Below, piece after piece: positions 1-11,511 of a stretch of DNA of 64,000 bases (position 1 is its first letter; every line of letters starts with the position of its first letter). The notes under the pieces are model-generated. The model had not been told where the DNA came from and did no database searches. It saw only the letters and a program-made list of their open reading frames with translations. Source of the DNA: Cristatella mucedo (taxonomy: Eukaryota; Bryozoa; Phylactolaemata; Cristatellidae). The stretch covers positions 1-64,000 of the forward strand of contig WPIO01000057.1 of assembly GCA_009760855.2 (NCBI GenBank). The letters are read 5' to 3'. A program made the translations under genes and the position numbers.

Positions 1-284
1 TTAAAGCATCGTGCAGATGCTAAGGCTCAAGCAGAGATTTCATTCCAGTACATGTGGAATAGCAGCATTCGCTGCAAACGCTTGGGAATTTTCCGGAATG
101 GTAAAAGCATAAGGTTTCTAAGCAGGATTTGTTTAGATTACTCAAGTATGTCTAGAACTTTCATGGTTAAGATTCAAGCATGCAGAATGCATGCCTTTGC
201 TCAATTTCGCGTTTTGGACGTGTCATTTGCTTATGCCAACATAGCCATTGGAAATGCTTTTGCGGAGTTGGTTTGTTCCATTGG

Positions 285-410
285 TTAAGGTGCTCGCCCA
301 GACCAACGTCTGGCTGAGGTCGAGGGCTGGAGCCCAAGATATATGTGAAGTAGTTAAACAGAGATTAGGTTCTCTCGGGGCGGCATACAAATAAATTAGT
401 TAATATTGCT
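285..410 (+). mobile_element. SINE family S2 copy (fragment)
   Basis: The segment carries the S2 core (clues: CCCAGACCAACGTCTGGCTG then GAGGTCGAGGGCTGGAGCCC) followed by CAGAGATTAGGTTCTCTCGG. The same order is found on the opposite strand at 20175-20310 and 20870-21005. The last part resembles the 3' tail of LINE family B. The promoter box region is poorly preserved here. Confidence 0.5.
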
Positions 411-2358
411 TCACGTGTGGGATTTCATACAACTGCTCCTCATCTCCAAGTCGTCTTGAATTTTCTTGTGCTGGATTCAATTCATTTAATAATGAGGCGC
501 TTTTTGCAGTCAGTACTTTGTGAACAAAAATTTCTCTCTGATTGTGTCATGAGCTGCTGAGGTTTTGTTTCACTTAAGCCAGACAGAATTAAAATAGCAA
601 GCCTAGCCTGTTTTGGTTACTTTGCGAGTTTTAATTTATTGAAGGTTTTACCTAAGTGCTTATACTGCAGAGCAATTCGAGATCCGATGGATGATGCCAA
701 CTAAACTCAAAGGTTGTCTTTGCACGAAGTTTGTCAAAGTGAGCATGTATGAGCCTTATTTTCATGGTCTTGTTCTCGATTTTTTATTACTGGCACTGAT
801 CGCTTCTGCTGCTAGTAACAGCCATCGTAGGTAATATCTTCGTTCATCCAAGACGACTTCCTATCTTATACTTATCGGCATCTCCTTATATTACTACCAA
901 TTCCTTATTCTGCATTATAATTCATTTAATTACAATGAGCATTCAGCTCGTATACAGTGAATGGTCGGATCTTAAATCATGCTATAGTCATAACTAATGG
1001 CGACCGAACTCTAAATCAGTGTCAGCTAACCTAGGATGGTTTCCTCACTTATCACAACTCATTAATTGTACTTTTTTGCCATAGATTAGTTTCATTGTCG
1101 GATTACACTTAAATTATTTTTCAGAGGTAATATTAGCTGACGGCTATTGACTACTTTATTTTGTCTTTACCATGCTTAGTTACGAATGATACTTTGTCGG
1201 TAATTAAAGCATCGGCATTTCCAAAATAGCTGTGAATGATGTAGTTATTCAAGAGAGATTATTTACCTTAGCTATCTATAATATCAAGTTAATATGTCCG
1301 ATCCTTAAAGAATAGCACATACTGTGTTTTGAATATATGACGATGGCTTCCCAACCTGTAAAATAGTAACACTAGACGAAAATGCAGTGTTAGGTAACCT
1401 CACCATCTAAAAGTGTGCAATTAGCGATTCAATTTTCGTCATGTCAAAGTGAAACTGTTTCATCTGAAGCAGCAATGTGGTTTTTATAATATTGGAAATT
1501 ATGTTACTGCAAATTTTAATTGCAAAGGTTTACTTTGCAGTGGTTCATAACAGAACAAAACAGGATAAGGTCAATGTAATAAGACATTCGTTTTATGTTT
1601 TTCATTTGAAATTTGGCATACATTTTTCTTCTGGTAAAGAAATGTTTTTATGATTTCAAATCTTTCAGATTCAGAATGTTTCAAAATTCAATGAAGTATA
1701 GCTACCGAAGAGTAAAGCTGGTTAAAGTACCATTATAGGTGCTATCTTGCAACGTGAAGCATTTGTAACGTATGCATGATAATCACACCCAAATGCACAG
1801 ATAGGTCTTGCCCATATTATAACCCCTCCGAGAGAGCATCATTCGAGGAACGTTTAAAAATTACCTAGAGGTTACGAAACATCGCTAAGCTTCAGTAAAT
1901 ATGAATCATATTTTTATTTAATGTGCTATCCGATCAATTATTCAAAATTTGTAAGTGCCTTTGAATCCTTATATGAAATCGGAGTAATTACCGATGGCTG
2001 CAGCCAAATATAGAGTAAGCAGTGCTTCCATTTTATATCACGGACGTTTACTTACTTTTGAAAGTAAATCTTAAAATGTATCAATCAATCCCCCAAATGT
2101 TCGAATATGTTAGTGGCTTCCATCTGAGGTTAAACTGCAAAATGTGTCAACGCTGTGGGATTCTCAAAGCAATTTACAATAATTACACTTGAACGGAAAG
2201 TATTATTGCGGCTCAGTACACTTAATTATGTTGTTCAAACTGAAGTTATTTTGAAAGATGGTACTTACAATATAATAGAAAAGCGGCATAACTAATTACT
2301 TCCTATAGATTCCGAATGCTTTCATCACAAGCTTCGTGCAACTTTTGTCGTCATATTT
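411..2358. other. AT-rich intergenic stretch
   Basis: I see no long reading frame, no splice-consistent exon and no recognisable repeat here. The sequence is AT-rich single-copy-looking host DNA. Confidence 0.5.
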
Positions 2359-2407
2359 TAAATAAATAAATAAAAATAAATACATACATACATATATACA
2401 CACACAC

Positions 2408-2441
<34 letters not shown>

Positions 2442-2473
2442 TTTTATTTATGTGTGTGTGTTTGTGTGTGTAT

Positions 2474-2551
<78 letters not shown>

Positions 2552-2572
2552 GTGTGTAGGTGTGTGTATGTA
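2359..2572. repeat. Compound microsatellite (AAAT/CATA/TA/TG)n
   Basis: Runs of AAAT and CATA pass into alternating TA and then into about 35 uninterrupted TG units, followed by imperfect TG with TAGG interruptions. The apparent Thr-His protein on the minus strand is only this repeat translated. Confidence 0.95.
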
Positions 2573-2879
2573 CGATATATCATGATCATTTTTGTGAGCA
2601 TGTTATTGTTATGAGGCTAAGATGTGAACATTAAGTGAGTGCAGCGCAAGACCAACTGCAACTGGGTGTTACTCAGCAGCTGTGTCATTAGCTGAGGGCC
2701 ATGAGTATCTGCATGTGGGAAACAGCATGCCAGCCACAACGTGTTTCTCCTGGCTTATGCATGTTTGAATGTGTGTATGCTTTTAGCCCATAGGAAATGC
2801 GTTTTCCGAAGTGAGGTGCTTTCAAGGTGGAGACAAAAAATACAGAGAAAGCGAGTGACTACTAATCTACCTATAACAA
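2573..2879. other. Intergenic stretch
   Basis: I see no gene and no clear repeat between the microsatellite and the SINE that follows. Confidence 0.4.
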
Positions 2880-3005
2880 ACCGAGCTGATTAAACAGCAT
2901 CTTTTTTATCGCGACAGAAGAGCCCTTATGGCTATCATCACCGCTTGCAGTGGCGATAAAGAATCGCCGGAATAGAACCTGCGACCTCTGACCTATCAAT
3001 ATCAT
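2880..3005 (-). mobile_element. SINE family S1 copy, 5' truncated or diverged
   Basis: On the minus strand the body reads TATCGCCACTGCAAGCGGTG, then GATAGCCATAAGGGCTCTTC and ends near GCTGTTTAATCAGCTCGG, matching the body of the better copy at 10676-10846. The tRNA-like head is only partly recognisable. Confidence 0.6.
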
Positions 3006-3384
3006 TTAATCAGCTTCAGCCTAAATTATTGGTCAAAGGCTGAAGTACTTTGAGCTTGATAGACTCGCAAAGCAGACTTAAGAGGTTTAATGTCTACCAA
3101 ATGAGTCTTCTTGCATTCGCACACACCATGCCAGTGTTTTTTTTGCAGAGACTCTGCCACATGTAGCAATATCAATATATCGAACACCGTGCGAATTGAA
3201 AATATTAGTTAAGCTTCGATATGGATGATCAAGAGCTTTAGCTTGGATTCAGCAGAATAGTTTTTCATCTATTTATGTAGGTATCGTATGTAATCCACCT
3301 CAACTCTTAATTGTCAGCTCTGCAGGAGGTGTATTTCTCTACCTGTGACAATTCTAATAAGTATTCGATACTAACTTCCTTGGT

Positions 3385-3740
3385 GGCCGCTTTCTGACCC
3401 TGCCAGGCGGTGCAGTCAGGCGCTCACAGCTGGTCAAAAGCTCTGCAGCTAGGTTAGACTTTCGTGAGCATAGCAGCTGCCACACTACCCGACTTATTAC
3501 CGACCTGCACTGGCTTGTAGTCAAGCATAGCATTGAGTTCAAGGTCTTGCCACGAATTACAATGTACTATTACTTCTTTGCACCAGCCAACCTATCAGGT
3601 CTAGTCCCCAAACCAACTGAATCATTTTGCTGTCAGCTTTTCGAAATGTATTTGTTCACCTCTACCTCGCACAAAACACAAATCATTTAGAGACCAAGCT
3701 TTTAGTTCGTATTCTCCATAAATTTTGAGCTCATGAGTTT
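3385..3740 (+). mobile_element. Fragment of a CR1/L2-type LINE reverse transcriptase
   Basis: One frame around 3486-3550 reads RLITDLHW..VKHSIEFKVL, matching the C-terminal region of CR1/L2 reverse transcriptases, where the usual form is LLxDLHWLPVxxRIxFKVL. The sequence differs from families A and B here, so it is likely a third family. It has stops and frame breaks and no intact domain. Confidence 0.5.
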
Positions 3741-6700
3741 CCAGATCTTTTTTAATGTGCACAAGTCGGGAGATATCATGCCCCAAGTCAGAAATGAGTT
3801 ACAGGCCTTGCGAGACTATCAACTACGGGCATACTATCCGAAGATATTGATATTTGTAAGAGGTATGAGAAGACAGTTTAAAAAGTGTTGGTGGCAAGAG
3901 AATTTTCCCGCTTGTGGAGTAGATTTGACAAGTGGGCTAAAGCCAAAAAACGACGGTACCTAATTCTATTGAGCCCTTTCAAAGGGAATCACGTGAATTT
4001 GATAACTTATCTCAGGATGACTTCGAAAGATCTCTCTGATTTCCGCTCTGCCAGCCTCATGTGTGCTACCCGGCCTCCTGGTTCCGGAACACGGACCACA
4101 TTTCCGACCCGGTAATGGCGTCAGAGAGACAGTGCCGCCTTAAAACCGTCTTTTCCGTGCATGGGATGCCGATATTATCCTGGAAAGCTTACATATAGTT
4201 GGATACTAGGTGCTGAGAGCCCCGACCATGAAGGGCCTTACCACTACAGACCGGTAGCAAGTGTTTAGGAAAGACCGGGCAATTGCTGCATGGTTGTCGG
4301 TCTTTTTCTTGGGGGTGCGTTAATTAGAGTTTCCTTGCTGCTGTCGAACGTCAAAGTCACACCGACTATAGCTAAATCAGTGCCGCCGACCAGGTCCGGC
4401 TTGAGAGCAAGGCTACAAGCAAGCGAGAGGGCGAAGCCAACAGATATGCAGTTGAGGCAGGAGGGCGGAAGAGCTCCAAATTAGGAGACCCGGAAGACGG
4501 GCGTGTCGTGCCACAGTTGCTTGCAGACTTACCTGGCAGGGGCTCACAACGTGGCCGCGGTCTCTGCCTCTGTGTGGCATAGGCTGCAACTGGTACCCGT
4601 CCCAGGGTACGATCGACTCCGGACAACAGCCGCTGGCAATGCTTGCAGGCTCGTTTCGTGCACGAACCGCCAAGCCAGTAGCGACATGCCAGGACCATTG
4701 ACAATAAGTAACTGGGGATGGGTAATTTATCCGTGACCTGGCATAGTTTGACCATGCCTGTGTAGGTTGAGCAGCCCAAGCACGGCTATCCGTGAACCTG
4801 GCGAACTCTGGCAGGTAAGTGACCACTCATGGAATGACACAAAGCTCGATGTCGTCGGGGTCAGTGGTGACAGTCGCACTTCAGCGCCGGTCAGAAAGAG
4901 GCGACAGGGAAGCATATTGATTCACTTATGTAAGTCCAAAAATAGCGAGATTAGAAAAACCCTGTTGCCAGGACCGAAGGCTGCTAAGCCCAGTTATGTC
5001 GAACACTCCTTAGCAGACAATGACATGCCATATAGGCTGGCAAGTGCTCGGTATAGTCGGTGGCGGATGACGGACATATGAATCGGGCGAGTGGCATCTT
5101 TTGCCCGCTGCGGAATTGTAAAACGTTCATCTAGCTGATGACTTCCGCTTTTGTGTATCTAACGTTTTACCTTTACCCCATATAAGAACCTTTACAAAAG
5201 AATGCTTTTGAAGGAAAGTGCAATATCCTAACAACAAATAGAGAATCTTGAAAAACGATGCAACCCTTTTTGCACAGCTTAAAAAATTTATAATCGCCAG
5301 TAGCGGAGAAATCGCCCTGCCCAAGACTCAACGGATCGAACTCCTAGCTAGCTAATAGATTTGGAAGATATAACACAATAAATATGATTCCTGAAAAGGT
5401 AAATTTTGTTGTGATGTAGTGTCCTTGGTACATGCAATAAGCCTATAATGCTCAGACGACCTATGCAAAGCCGGATATACTAACGTGCCGGTTAGCCTAT
5501 TGTTCGAAGAAATTACAGTTGAGTTGAATAATTCATTTTACGTAAAATTATGTCGAATTTTTAAGTGAATGTGACGGTTTTGTCGTTGAAATAACTATAG
5601 TAATTGCATTACAACCACAAAGGTCTGCCATTTTGGAGCTTGAACTATTTAAAAGAGCATCTGCAATAAGGTTGCAGGAAAAGATGTCGCTAATAATTGT
5701 GATGCAAACCAGGTGGTGAAGCAATATTCTAGAAAGATTATTAGTAATTTATAAGAGATTATTTATCGGATATTTATTACTGACAATAAAAAGTGCAATC
5801 CAGACATCAAAAGCTCCATACAGGAAGTTTTTATGTCGCCGATTTTCATCAGTTACGAAGCTTCTCTGCCGTTTTTCTTGGCAGCCATTATAAACAAAAC
5901 TGTTACAAAGTTAGTTAATTTTATCTTCTACCATGGCTTACTCTTGGAACTGTACCATGAAGTCAAGCTACAGCAGCAATTTCCGCCGACGTTGCTAATA
6001 GTGTTGTGAAAAGGCATTGATTTTACATAATTTCCATTGATATGATATTTACTAGCACTTTACTTTCACTAAACGTGCCTTCTGACTAAGCACGGCTTCT
6101 TTATTTCTTCTTACTCATTCATCTAGTATATTAGAAATTACATGAGAAACTGAATTGGCACGCTTTGAGTTTTTCATGTGGCGTCACCCTAAGCTTTATC
6201 CTGCAAAAGTTTTGCTATGTGGAGGCAGAGCGAAATATTTAATTACATCACAAGTGGAATATCAGCGTACTTGATACTACTGTTCCATAATTTAGTTAGT
6301 GTTGAAAGCGTAATATTATGCACGAGGATTTTCTGTGCCGTAATCCCTCTCTGCCGGGCCCTCAGGTTTTCCCCCCGAAAAGATCGTACCTAGCTATAAC
6401 GGCTAGCCATTCATTTTTACTGAGCTTGAAATGCTTCGAAGTCAATGCAAGTTTGGCTGTGCGCTTTTCCAGCTGAATCATTTGAGATCCAAATGATATT
6501 GCCAACGAAAGTTGGAGGTTGTCTGCCACTTGTTATAGTCAAATGATTAACCTGCTTTTTCACACAAGATTCCTTGGTATCAACTCGTCGTTAGCATTTC
6601 TTCAGATCACAATTCATCCTGGCACCGGAAGACATATATTTTTCAGGCGGAATATTCAGCTTGTAAAACGTGAATACAATGATTTGACTTGGCCACGGTC

Positions 6701-6765
6701 GTAAGCGATCGTTATCCTGCTTCCGATAAGATGGCTGATTGTCAATCACTAGATAAATCCTGAAA
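3741..6765. other. Intergenic stretch with a GC-rich block
   Basis: Positions about 4090-5100 are richer in GC and CpG than the surroundings and give overlapping open frames of 60-137 codons on both strands. None has recognisable domains and the frames overlap antisense to one another, which is what GC-rich non-coding DNA gives. It may be an old repeat. The flanks are AT-rich with nothing I recognise. Confidence 0.4.
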
Positions 6766-7014
6766 TGAGCACCAATTGGCTGTTCCATTCCTCTGCTTAA
6801 ATACCGTTAGCTACAGAAGCTGTTACTCTGCAGGCCCTAGACTGGCGAGCCAACCTCTACGGATCCTATGGAATGACAACTACCCTCTTTCTGCTGACTA
6901 TGGTATTTCCCTTCCAGCCGTCCGAAGCTGCTACTTTGCAACTGAGCAGCTCTCAGGCTAGCCGCGATATTAGCCCTTGCCTTAGTGGGTCTGACTAGGG
7001 CACCTAGAACAACC

Positions 7015-7115
7015 GTAGCAGGCGGACTAGCCTAGGACTAGCCAAGGATTGGCCTAGGACTGGCCTAGGACTGACCAAGGGCTAGCCAGAGGCTAGCCAA
7101 TGGCTAGCCAAGAAG
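7015..7115. repeat. Degenerate short tandem repeat with CTAGCC/CCTAGGAC
   Basis: Units of roughly 13-14 bases such as CTAGCCTAGGACTAGCC recur about seven times with point changes. They lie inside the 6943-7923 insertion. Confidence 0.7.
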
Positions 7116-7191
7116 AATTAGGCCGAGGACGGACACCGAGAGCTAGGGTCCGACAAAACAATAAAAGCTACGCCCAAGGTGGAGAGGGCAG

Positions 7192-7323
<132 letters not shown>

Positions 7324-7532
7324 TATAAATGACAGGACCGACAGAGCTCAGGGCTGCAGCTTCGGTAGTTACGCTACGAGAGCACGAGAGACGAACCTAC
7401 GACGACGGACAGCTAAGTGCAGCTTAGGCTACGCAGTTATGTTCTGCCGGCTACTGAGTTAGCTGCACGTATCTTGGGGTGCTGTAGCGGCCCTTCCTTC
7501 GGGGTTGGGACAATCGCTAGCGACGGGCGCAT

Positions 7533-7764
7533 AGGGTAGTTGGTTATACTCGGACTTCGGGAGTTCGCACAGTTAACTCAGTCGGTCCGGTACGCGCCGC
7601 ATAAACGTGTAGGGTAGTTATTATAGTCGGGCTTCGGGAGTTTGCCCAGTTAACTCCGTCGGGCCGATACGCGCCGCTTAAACGCACAGGGTAGTTGGTT
7701 ATACTCGGGCTTCGGGAGTTTGCCCAGTAAACTCTGTTGGTCCGGTGCTCGCCACGTAAAGCGC
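7533..7764 (+). repeat. Three tandem units of about 77 bp, GC-rich
   Basis: Units begin with AGGGTAGT at 7533, 7611 and 7688 (spacing 78 and 77). Each contains CTTCGGGAGTT..GCC..AGTTAACTC, able to form a small hairpin (GGAGTT with AACTCC), and ends near TACGCGCCGC. They are part of the 6943-7923 insertion. Confidence 0.8.
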
Positions 7765-8298
7765 TTGAGCCGGCGCGTAACCGCTACGAACAGGCCCACA
7801 ATAAACTGTTGCTTTCGGCACCCATTTGTGGCCGCCTGTGTTTTTCCGCATCGCAGCACTGCATCACACAGTCCACCAGTAGAGAGCCGGGGGACGAGCG
7901 TCTGTGCGGTTACAACTTTATTGACTTTTGCAACATCAACTGCTCTTCTGACGCTGTTATGTTTCCCACTGTCGCTTTGTTGAATGAGATGAAATCCTTG
8001 GCTGCCGAATTCGTACCAAAAGCAGCTTAGTATGTGAGTATGCAATTTTAAACTATCTATCGTAGCACCCATATAGTCTTGCGGCTTAGTGCTGTTACAG
8101 ATGTTACATGTATGACATGTCATTCCGTGAATTTCTTTATTTACTAAATTCTGGAAAAACAGCAAATCAGTTACGAGATTGTTAAGGTGGAGAGAAGACA
8201 CTTGGTGCCTGGGACAATGTTTTCATTCGAACTCTTAGCACAAACACTAGTAAGTAGTCTTGTAAACTCACCAGCATCTATCCACATGACCAATCAAT

Positions 8299-8462
8299 CC
8301 GATTTAACAGCCTTTTTGTATAGCAGTGGTTTAGCGTTAAAGGCCACTGCTACCACTAGCATCTGCAACAAACGATTGCTCACAGCAGGATAGGAACCGA
8401 AACCTCGGAACTGAGGTCGTGGAGTGCAACATCCTTAACAAGTATGCCATCACGGTGCATAT
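8299..8462 (-). mobile_element. SINE family S1 copy, decayed
   Basis: On the minus strand it runs from a head with CCGTGATGGCATACTTGTTA, through a GACCTCAGTTCCGAGGTTTC core, to the tail AAGGCTGTTAAATCGG. The order matches the copy at 10676-10846. The B box is damaged. Confidence 0.6.
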
Positions 8463-8941
8463 TACTGCTCCTCATACTAAGTTTTAACTTGACATTGTTT
8501 TGTGGTAATGCATACTGCTGGAATATACTAGATTTATTCATCCGGCTAACGGCCCTAGCTATAGCTTACTAGAGAAATGGATATTTCCTTTTGCTTCTGT
8601 TAACCTGTCTTCATCATTGCGTCAAGCACAGTGAAAGTATCAATTCCTGACTCGGTTACAAGCTATTACGTGGATGTATGGCTGGCTATTAGCAATGCAT
8701 TCATGCTTCTTGTCGTTGGCATGTTGCTCTTATTACCGAAAGCTTTTTCAAGCTTACAACCACGCATTTAATAATCTTCTCTGCAGTGACCGTCTTACTG
8801 CCAGCTCCAGAGAGTTTTACAATTGAGTGGTTCTGTCTCCTAGAGCACTAATTTAGAGGCCTTTCTGAATCACTATTAATTGCAAACCGTCCAAAACTAT
8901 CCATGGCTCGATAGCTTTATTACTGAATAATAAGAACATTA

Positions 8942-9105
8942 AACGATGGCCCACCAGTTAGGATGGTTGTTTTCACGACCTTGGGACCCAGGTAATGGGT
9001 TCGAATCATGCGAAGGGCGATTCTCTATCTCCACTGCAAGTGGTGGTGATAGCCCTAACGGCTCTTATTTCACCGTTTAAAAGAGACTTTAAACTCAGTT
9101 AGTAT
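8942..9105 (+). mobile_element. SINE family S1 copy
   Basis: The head GATGGCCCACCAGTTAGGAT gives a box A-like site. GGGTTCGAATC is an almost perfect box B. The body GATTCTCTATCTCCACTGCA and the end AACTCAGTTAGTA match the other S1 copies. Confidence 0.7.
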
Positions 9106-10675
9106 TTGTTTTAAATTCAAAGGATACGACTTTGACTTCGGGAAAAATTTCACAACACCTTAGGTGACCAATAACAATTATGATTTTATTTAATTTTAAA
9201 TGCTTGGCTGCCAACGAATATAAAAGCTTACTTTTATAAACTAGGGAAGTCACATATTGCCGTCCATATATTGTTATTAGTATGTTTTAAACTATTATTT
9301 CTTTATTCAATTGATCGCTTAAGTATGCCCTTACAAAGCCAATCATAGCTTTTGATTATCCACAGCGGCACAGGATTTCACAGCAGTCGTAATAATGGTA
9401 ATGGAAGAGACTTCTAAGGTGAGTTTTACCTATGCTACACCTCTTTGCATATATATTTGAAAAATTGCTAATTTACCCAGGGCTGGAAATGCACCCGATT
9501 ATAGTTTGCCTGCTGCCATCAGAATGACAGGCATTTGCAATTACCTACTCGTTAAGAAAGTTTGGGTAATTTTGAAGCGAGCTATTTGCCAAGCAAACAT
9601 AAAACCTAACCAAATTGAGCACTAGCTGGCATTAAACGGCACTCTTAGCTTTTGCTATTGTTTTTGTTTCTGTTATTGTTTTTGCTATTGTCTTAGCTAC
9701 TGTTTTTTATTGCAGCCTATTCTGTTTCTCCAAGGAATTCCTAATAATCGGTATGTTGTATGCAGGAGGGATTCCTAAAGTGTGCTCTAAGTCTTAGAGG
9801 CTTTTGGTTAGCATGTGTTAGCAAAGATACAGACTTTAACCAAGCAAATGTACAGTGAGCCATAGATGAGTCGATATGGCAGTTGAGTGAGTGAGAGACG
9901 TGGGAGCAGCGGCTCACGATCGTTAAAGTTTCGTCCAACCAACAATGGTTGTCGGTAATTTATCAGTAATTTATAATAGAAAAGCAAAGTATGTACATGG
10001 CTTTTGAGTACTAGAAGTAGGAATATACTAAAGTGAATACCACAGTGCGAACATTCCCTCACTTAAAAGGTCATAGTTAAACCAAGTTACATCACTAACT
10101 TCATTTGCAAAACGTATACCTAGCTAATCGGTAGGAAGGAGCTGTATTTTTAATGATTTATTAGGAGTTTAAGTTCTCATTTTTTGTAAATCCTAAATGC
10201 CTATTTAGGCCGTTGGTGATTATCAATGTCTAGTAAGATTCGAACATCCCTTATTAGAATATGGTTTAGGATGAATCGACTAGAGTGGTAGTAAAACTGC
10301 CAGGAAATAAAACGAGTTGCATTTCATTTTTTAATCATTTATCTTTTGCAGCAAATTAAATACCCAGTATGATAGTTTAAGTAATTTTATAATGCTTAAT
10401 CAATTGCATTGCTATTATTATCTTCATCATCATTGGCAGTATGTTATTTAAATTTAAATTTAAATTTAACTTGTGTGTCAAAGAACAATTTGCAATGACG
10501 GAATAAACGGTTAAATTGATCTCCGGTAACAATTTGGCAGCTGTTAAATAAAATATGATATTTCCAATAGTTTAATGCAGTTTTAATTTCAAACCTATGC
10601 TGATAAGAACAGTCTTTATCAACACACATTCTCGACCTTGTCTGAGCAGCCTTAGTGAGTAAATAAATAAATAAA
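9106..10675. other. AT-rich intergenic stretch
   Basis: I see no gene. A short imperfect repeat of TTTTGCTATTG/TTTCTGTTATTG type lies at about 9648-9712. Open frames here are short and without recognisable domains. Confidence 0.45.
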
Positions 10676-10846
10676 TAAATACTAGCTGATTTAGCAGCCT
10701 CTTTTTGTATAGCGACAGAAGAGCCTTGACGGCTATCACCATCGCTGGCAGTGGCGATAAAGGATCGCCCACCACAGGATTCGAACCCACGACCTCGGGG
10801 CCGAGGTCGTGAAAAGCAAGCGCCTTACCTAGTGAGCCATTACGGC
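10676..10846 (-). mobile_element. SINE family S1, best-preserved tRNA-derived copy
   Basis: On the minus strand the element starts GCCGTAATGGCTCACTAGGT, with a full RNA polymerase III box A (TGGCTCACTAGG). After the GACCTCGG palindrome comes a perfect box B (GGTTCGAATCC). The tRNA-unrelated body (TTTATCGCCACTGCCAGCGA) and the end AAATCAGCTAGTA follow. This is a SINE rather than a working tRNA gene, because it lacks a foldable anticodon arm and continues well past the tRNA head. Confidence 0.85.
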
Positions 10847-10952
10847 AGTCAGAGTAACACTTTGTGCTAGAGCAGCTATACTAATTACGGCTTCACCATT
10901 GCTTATTTGCTGCTCCATCCACAAGTGATTGCCATGGGTTGTATATAGCCTA

Positions 10953-11176
10953 TCAAAGCAATTTTATTCCTGGTCCTGTAGCCATAGCAACAGGAATCAT
11001 CCCCAGTCTCTTATGGTCTTCATCCTCTAAGACGGTGCATTCTCAGTTATTATTTAAATCCGAGCCAGCATGTTATCAGAATGATCGCAAAAATTGTTAT
11101 TTCAAACAGTCACGTAAAGTCCTTCAACAGACTGATCCAAAGCTTCAACACTCAGCTTGTCACGATTTGCCGATTC
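10953..11176 (-). pseudogene. Prepropeptide gene copy 3 (exons 2 and 3 only)
   Basis: Third member of the small secreted-precursor family (see 37574-37948). Exon 2 (11128-11176) is 49 bp, follows GTTTTAG, and encodes an acidic spacer with SVEALDQS, close to DEVLDQS and SGEASDQL in the other copies. Exon 3 (10953-11026) is 74 bp, follows CGTCTTAG, keeps the same phase, and encodes EDEDHKR plus 17 codons before TGA. The 17-residue end is hydrophobic (starts LGMIPVA) and unrelated to the other two copies. The intron between them is 101 bp. The donor after exon 2 reads TT instead of GT, and I find no signal-peptide exon within the expected distance, so this copy looks dead. Function is inferred only from layout. 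Confidence 0.6.
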
Positions 11177-11329
11177 CTAAAACGATTTTACGCCAAATTC
11201 GCTCCTTATTACGTAACTGACCGGAAATATTCAATATTCTTCCAGACCCAGATAACATACTAAATTTTTTTTGGACTCACCAGATTACTAAAAAATTATG
11301 TGGGCAGCTTGACGTCAAAGCAACCACCG

Positions 11330-11511
11330 GTGATTAACTTGTTGACCATGTGCATGTGACCCCTAACCATGTTATTCATTTTTTTTTTCAATCGTGATTT
11401 TACTTACCATTTAATTGCATTTCCCTTTGCAGCAAATGTAAAGCGCCTAGAAAGAGATTAGGTTCTCCGAGGGCACTTTATCAAGTAAATTATTATTATT
11501 ATTATTATTGT
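11330..11511 (+). mobile_element. LINE-B 3' UTR and tail
   Basis: The segment contains CCATGTTATTCATTTT, CATTTCCCTTTGCAGCAAAT, then AGCGCCTAGAAAGAGATTAG and GTTCTCCGAGGGCACTTTAT, ending in (ATT)n. The same order ends the LINE-B copies at 26345 and 30690. No coding sequence is left. Confidence 0.75.

Noticed and set aside
2296-2601. 101-codon Thr-His-rich frame
   Set aside because: Translation of the TG microsatellite.
4372-4826. Two overlapping 135-137 codon minus-strand frames
   Set aside because: They overlap each other and plus-strand frames in a GC-rich block; no domain or splice signal supports them.
7650-8201. 183-codon minus-strand frame, the longest in the host part apart from LINE-A
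   Set aside because: It crosses the 77-bp tandem repeats and is antisense to a LINE-A fragment; no domain is seen.
10676-10846. tRNA gene
   Set aside because: A and B boxes are good but no anticodon arm folds, and the sequence continues as a repeat found at several other sites, so it is a SINE.
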